Shown piece by piece: positions 35,213-37,735 of a stretch of DNA of 37,735 nucleotides; within the stretch, counting starts at the first letter, position 1, and each line of letters starts with the position of its first letter. Source of the DNA: Zetaproteobacteria bacterium. GTDB lineage: Bacteria > Pseudomonadota > Zetaproteobacteria > Mariprofundales > Mariprofundaceae. The notes under the pieces are model-generated. The model saw nothing but the letters and a program-made list of their open reading frames with translations. It had not been told where the DNA came from and ran no database searches. The DNA lies in the NCBI GenBank assembly GCA_003696795.1, contig RFFT01000001.1, positions 1-37,735 of the forward strand, read 5' to 3'. Both the position numbers and the translations under genes were made by a program.

Positions 35213-35238
35213 GCATGATCCCGAGCTAAGATCGGCGC

Positions 35239-35991
35239 ATGCGTGGATTTCTGCAGGGAATCGCAGCGTTTGTGCTCGGCTTGCGCGATTTGCTCATGCG
35301 GGCGGAGCTGCGGCGGGTTTTGTGGCGCATGCTGGGTGTGCTGTTTGCCGTGATGCTGCTCGTGTCGGTGGGCGCGTTCTGGCTGGCCGATGCGCTGATG
35401 GCCCAGTTTGTTCCGAGCGGAGATGCTTGGTACGTGCCCGTTCTCGAGTGGCTGGTGTGGCTTTTTTCCTTGCTTGCCTCAATTGTCGCCGGTGTGGTGT
35501 CGTACATGACCCTCGCGTCGGTGATTGCGGCGAGCTGGCTGGATGCGTTGTGCGCCCGGATCGATCGTGACACCGAGGCGCAGACGCCCTGGTGGCGGCA
35601 GACGATGAACAGCATGGCCAGCATCGCGATGCCGCTGCTGCATTTCCTTCCCTTTGCTGCGGTTTCCGCCGTGGCGTTGCTGATTCCGCTTGCCGGTTCG
35701 GTCATCGCCAGTGTGCTGTGGGGGTATGCGGGCGTGCGTTTGTTGGCCTTTGAGGTCATGGATGTGCCGGCCTCGCGGCGCGGTCTGCGCTGGCGGGAGC
35801 GTCGGCGGGAATGGCGCGCGCATCGAGCCTTCTATCTTGGGCTATGCGGCACGGCCTCGCTCGCACTGCTGCTGCCGGTCGTCAATTTGCTGGTTTTGCC
35901 CGCCTGTGTGGTGGGGCTGGCCCGGCATTGGTCGCTTATGGACGAATCAGCACCGTCTCGCCCACCCGCACCCGATCGAATAACTCCATGA
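35239..35991 (+). CDS. EI24 domain membrane protein (CysZ-like fold)
   Basis: This 250-residue protein is an integral membrane protein with hydrophobic segments near residues 34-56, 73-104, 130-160 and 200-225. It has the EI24 layout: FLQGIAAFVLGLRDLLMR at the start, a central MASIAMPLLHFLPFAAVSAVALLIPLAG, then WGYAGVRLLAFEVMDVP and a late LCGTASLALLLPVVNLLVLPACVVG. EI24 proteins include the sulphate-uptake protein CysZ, but many are uncharacterised and there are no sulphur genes here. Its last 56 bases overlap the converging L,D-transpeptidase gene. Confidence 0.8.
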   Translation: MRGFLQGIAAFVLGLRDLLMRAELRRVLWRMLGVLFAVMLLVSVGAFWLADALMAQFVPSGDAWYVPVLEWLVWLFSLLASIVAGVVSYMTLASVIAASWLDALCARIDRDTEAQTPWWRQTMNSMASIAMPLLHFLPFAAVSAVALLIPLAGSVIASVLWGYAGVRLLAFEVMDVPASRRGLRWRERRREWRAHRAFYLGLCGTASLALLLPVVNLLVLPACVVGLARHWSLMDESAPSRPPAPDRITP

Positions 35992-36397
35992 TGTCCCAAT
36001 TGCGCATGCGAATGCAGCCATGAGAGACGGGCTGGCCGATCAATGATTCTTCGTTGGTGCCATGGATATAGATGAAACGCGCGCGCGTATCGCAGGCGCC
36101 ACGCCGGTTGACGCCGGTCTGGCAACCTTCCAGCCAGAGAATGCGGCTGAGAATCCAGTCCCGGCTCACTCCATCGTCGAGATCATCGAACAATCCAATG
36201 GGCTGCCTTGCGCGAAATACTGTCCACGGTGGAAGGCCCGCGCCGATTTTGGCGTAAATGCGGTGTCTGCCGAGTGGGGTCATCAGGCTGTTTCGACGAT
36301 TGCCGGCACCTGCCCGCGCGGTGGACACGGGGTAGCATCGACGCACGCCGCGATAACGGTGGATCAGGCGCTGTTCGCTTACTGAAACCACGATCAT
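35936..36397 (-). CDS. L,D-transpeptidase (YkuD domain), no signal peptide seen
   Basis: The 153-residue protein is almost entirely a YkuD domain. The catalytic motif is HGTNEESLIGQPVSHGCIRM, with His112, His126 and the nucleophile Cys128. The opening IVVSVSEQRLIHRYRGVRRCYPVSTA is the typical first strand. YkuD enzymes make 3-3 cross-links or anchor proteins in peptidoglycan in the periplasm, yet no signal peptide or membrane anchor is visible and the domain begins at residue 2. Similar short forms exist in proteobacteria. The start overlaps the LuxR-type gene stop by 4 bases (ATGA), suggesting coupling. Confidence 0.9.
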   Translation of the reverse strand: MIVVSVSEQRLIHRYRGVRRCYPVSTARAGAGNRRNSLMTPLGRHRIYAKIGAGLPPWTVFRARQPIGLFDDLDDGVSRDWILSRILWLEGCQTGVNRRGACDTRARFIYIHGTNEESLIGQPVSHGCIRMRNWDIMELFDRVRVGETVLIRP

Positions 36398-37371
36398 TGG
36401 CTTTGGCCGCCACGGTTTTTGCGATACAGCTCGGTGAGCTGATGGCGATTATGGATGCCGAGCCTGCGGAAGATGTTGTAGAGGTGGTTGCTGACCGTTT
36501 TGGGCGATAGCGCCAGTCGATCAGCGATGAGCTTGTTGCTTTCGCCCGCGGCGACAAGACGCACGATGCGCTGCTGGGTGGGGGTGAGGCGGTCGAATTG
36601 ATCCGGCCTGCGCGCATGCACTTGCAGCAATTGTCCATGCGGTTTCGCCCAGAGCACCAATTGCGAAAAAAATTCCGGTGTCTCGCGGTTGAGCATGGCG
36701 CTGGCATCGAGCGGCAGGAACGGCCCTCTCCAGTCGGGCCACTGGCGACGCATCAAAGGCGCAAAGCCGGGTTCCGCCTCCATGACCAGGCTGCGCCGAT
36801 CGCAAATCGCGATGGCATGATGCATGGGCATGTCGCGCTTCTGCAGGCCGATGAACAGGTTCAGATTGCGCGCATCGACCAGCAAGGGCACCAGCATCTC
36901 CTGCAAGTGTCGATCCCGCGTACTGAAGTTATGCGCGGGATCGCGGCGATAGAGGGAGATGATCGAATACAATGAGATGGCTTCGTCGTAATGGCTGGTG
37001 GATTGCAGTTGCTCAAGCCCGTAGATGCGACAGTAGTCGCGATAGAATGCCGATTGCTCGAACTGTTCGCGGGTGACGATGTCGTAAATGTTCCAGGTGG
37101 GTTGCTTGCGTCTGGTGGCAATCAGGCGGGCGAGCAGAACGTCCTGCGGCTGAATATGCCGGTAATGCGCGATCATCGCGGTGGGCAGGTTGAACAGGTG
37201 CATGTCATGCGTATGCGGCACCTCGTCCTGCATCGTGCCGGTTGCCCATAATGCCGAATCGAAGGAAACCAATTCCCGTAGCCGTGCGAGGGCTTCATCC
37301 TGAAAGCGGGTGATGGGCGTGGTGCGTGCCAGACGCATCAAGTCCCGAGCCAGGGTGGAGATTGCATGCAT
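36394..37371 (-). CDS. LuxR-family transcriptional regulator
   Basis: The 325-residue protein has a C-terminal LuxR helix-turn-helix (about 262-318). It begins LTPTQQRIVRLVAAGESNK, continues with LIADRLALSPKTVSNHLYNI and ends FRRLGIHNRHQLTELY. The N-terminal 240 residues do not show a clear autoinducer-binding, receiver or PAS signature to me; no LuxI-type synthase is in the window. The ATG at 37371 has AAGGAG 8 bases upstream. Its promoter region contains a poly-C tract and a palindrome (separate entries). It is coupled to the L,D-transpeptidase gene and divergent from the tyrosine phosphatase gene. Confidence 0.9.
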   Translation of the reverse strand: MHAISTLARDLMRLARTTPITRFQDEALARLRELVSFDSALWATGTMQDEVPHTHDMHLFNLPTAMIAHYRHIQPQDVLLARLIATRRKQPTWNIYDIVTREQFEQSAFYRDYCRIYGLEQLQSTSHYDEAISLYSIISLYRRDPAHNFSTRDRHLQEMLVPLLVDARNLNLFIGLQKRDMPMHHAIAICDRRSLVMEAEPGFAPLMRRQWPDWRGPFLPLDASAMLNRETPEFFSQLVLWAKPHGQLLQVHARRPDQFDRLTPTQQRIVRLVAAGESNKLIADRLALSPKTVSNHLYNIFRRLGIHNRHQLTELYRKNRGGQSQ

Positions 37372-37386
37372 GTTTATCGCTCCTTG

Positions 37387-37397
37387 AACCGACGGTT
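37387..37397. promoter_or_regulatory. Palindrome near the predicted luxR transcription start
   Basis: AACCG-A-CGGTT is a perfect 5-bp inverted repeat that covers the start expected about 7 bases after the -10 at 37401-37406. A protein bound here could block initiation. It is short, so chance is possible. Confidence 0.3.
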
Positions 37398-37400
37398 TGG

Positions 37401-37429
37401 ATGGTATTGACGGGGGGGGGACATGTCAA
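37401..37429 (-). promoter_or_regulatory. Promoter of the LuxR-family gene
   Basis: On the minus strand TTGACA (37424-37429) is a perfect -35, followed after exactly 17 bases by TACCAT (37401-37406), a 4 of 6 match with the key first two and last bases. The predicted start is about 37394, giving a leader of about 23 bases with AAGGAG. The spacer contains nine consecutive C bases. Confidence 0.65.
37412..37420. repeat. Nine-base G/C homopolymer in the promoter spacer
   Basis: Nine G bases on the plus strand (C on the minus strand) form the longest homopolymer I found in the window. They lie wholly between the -35 and -10 of the luxR promoter. Tracts of this kind gain and lose bases by slipped-strand mispairing, which would change the spacer from its optimal 17. 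Confidence 0.8.
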
Positions 37430-37447
37430 TGAAAAGATGGGTAAAAT
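37418..37447 (+). promoter_or_regulatory. Candidate opposing promoter for the tyrosine phosphatase gene
   Basis: On the plus strand GGGACA (37418-37423) is followed after 18 bases by TAAAAT (37442-37447), a 5 of 6 match to the -10. It uses the end of the G tract as part of its -35 and the palindrome centre as its -10. It would give a leader of roughly 140 bases before the phosphatase ATG. Confidence 0.4.
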
Positions 37448-37454
37448 TACCCAT
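37437..37454. promoter_or_regulatory. 18-base palindrome, candidate regulator operator
   Basis: ATGGGTAA, two bases, TTACCCAT: perfect 8-bp arms. It lies 7 bases upstream of the luxR -35, centred about 51 bases before the predicted start, a place where an activator could act. It also covers the -10 of the opposing promoter, which it would block. The length resembles lux-box-type operators, but the sequence is not a canonical lux box. Confidence 0.55.
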
Positions 37455-37532
37455 GTTCTTTGCGGTCGGCTCAGGTATGGTTCGGCCCGCATGCATCCAG
37501 CACAGGGTGCGTGCCCATCGTTGACGACCGCC

Positions 37533-37559
37533 ATTCGGGTGCGAAGGATGCACCCGAAT
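37533..37559 (+). promoter_or_regulatory. Hairpin in the phosphatase gene leader
   Basis: ATTCGGGTGC (37533-37542), a 7-base loop and GCACCCGAAT (37550-37559) form a perfect 10-bp stem. No T tract follows, so it is unlikely to be an intrinsic terminator. It ends 35 bases before the phosphatase ATG and could act in RNA or as a DNA operator. A weak TTGACG (37521-37526) lies just upstream. Confidence 0.45.
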
Positions 37560-37594
37560 TGCGGTAGCGTGCCCGAAGGTCTGTTTCATTTCTG

Positions 37595-37735
37595 ATGTTT
37601 GATTCCATTCTTGTCGTATGTGTCGGCAATATCTGTCGCAGCCCGATGGCCGAGGCCTTGCTCAAGGCGCGAGCGCCCGCAAAGGTGCGCGTTTCGTCGG
37701 CTGGCATCGGGGCGCTGGTGGGCAGCCCCGCCGAC
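37595..37735 (+). CDS. Low-molecular-weight protein tyrosine phosphatase, N-terminal part
   Basis: The first 47 codons run to the window edge without a stop. ILVVCVGNICRSPMAEALL contains the C-x5-R phosphatase loop (VCVGNICRS, nucleophile Cys9 and Arg15) of the LMW-PTP family, followed by RVSSAGIGALVG, the second conserved strand. The form resembles Wzb/Etp/AmsI, which dephosphorylate Wzc-type kinases in capsule and exopolysaccharide export and usually open such clusters. That downstream context is outside the window, so the pathway is inferred. Confidence 0.9.
   Translation, partial: MFDSILVVCVGNICRSPMAEALLKARAPAKVRVSSAGIGALVGSPAD

Larger units (their letters stand above)
34930..35238. other. 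309-base stretch without a convincing gene
   Basis: No recognised gene lies between tldD and the EI24 gene. On the minus strand a 96-codon frame (35216-34926) ends in ATGA over the tldD start; it has no match I know. On the plus strand a frame ending at 35189 contains KKGMVWSPNHGLTAFTVP and LFDQFMRRIMPGEDWKVA, which looks protein-like but has no clear start of its own. These could be a decayed gene fragment. An imperfect inverted repeat lies at 35084-35112 and overlapping palindromes at 35197-35212. Confidence 0.5.

Noticed and set aside
35206-35221. Possible sigma-54 promoter (TGGCAC followed by a -12 element) before the EI24 gene
   Set aside because: The -12 position does not carry the required GC at the correct spacing; only the TGGCAC half matches, and that is explained by the palindrome.
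36394-37371. Quorum-sensing LuxR receptor
   Set aside because: No autoinducer-binding domain is recognisable in the N-terminal part and no LuxI synthase is in the window; only the DNA-binding domain supports the family call.

Overview
The window is a dense, GC-rich stretch of a Gram-negative chromosome. The gene order resembles that of a gammaproteobacterium or close relative: bamA-skp-lpxD-fabZ-lpxA-(lpxI)-lpxB, then yceD-rpmF-plsX-fabHDG-acpP-fabF-pabB, pilT-pilU, clpS-clpA and tldD-pmbA. A CbbY-type phosphatase and a beta-carbonic anhydrase hint at a CO2-fixing organism, but nothing in the window proves autotrophy. I cannot name the genus. No rRNA, tRNA, CRISPR array, insertion sequence or prophage was seen.

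Layout. (1) 1-4930, plus strand: the end of bamA, then the periplasmic chaperone skp and early lipid A synthesis, with LpxI in the slot between lpxA and lpxB. (2) 4927-11126, plus strand: a probable promoter overlapping the lpxB stop, then yceD, rpmF and the type II fatty-acid synthesis genes, closed by a strong intrinsic terminator after fabF. (3) 11069-13008, plus strand: pabB, whose start is ambiguous and may include the terminator, coupled to a PlsC-type acyltransferase. (4) 15172-13005, minus strand: pilT-pilU twitching ATPases. (5) 15257-16408, plus strand: an OafA-like membrane acyltransferase. (6) 20548-16409, minus strand: clpS-clpA-trmO-apbE. (7) 20586-30509, plus strand: a tightly packed run of cbbY-like, tatD, DUF4438, nitrilase, DUF1841, a small membrane protein and an AddB/AddA-like helicase-nuclease pair. 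(8) 34929-30488, minus strand: tldD-pmbA-PfkB kinase-carbonic anhydrase. (9) 34930-35238: a 309-base stretch without a clear gene. (10) 35239-35991, plus strand: an EI24-domain membrane protein. (11) 37371-35936, minus strand: a LuxR-type regulator coupled to a signal-less L,D-transpeptidase. (12) 37595 to the end, plus strand: the start of a low-molecular-weight protein tyrosine phosphatase of the kind that often opens exopolysaccharide clusters.

Most of the window is conserved housekeeping (outer membrane, lipid A, fatty acids, proteolysis, DNA repair). Many same-strand neighbours overlap by 1-11 bases, often as ATGA or TAATG, so translational coupling is the rule. Several convergent pairs also overlap, by 4, 22 and 56 bases.

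The most interesting part is the intergenic region 37372-37594. It holds a near-consensus promoter for the LuxR gene whose 17-base spacer contains nine identical bases (C on the luxR strand), an 18-base palindrome immediately upstream, an opposing promoter for the phosphatase gene that runs through the same elements, and a 10-bp hairpin in the phosphatase leader. I propose it as a candidate phase-variable, autoregulated switch controlling a cell-envelope or polysaccharide locus. The other notable point is the terminator lying in the pabB 5' region.
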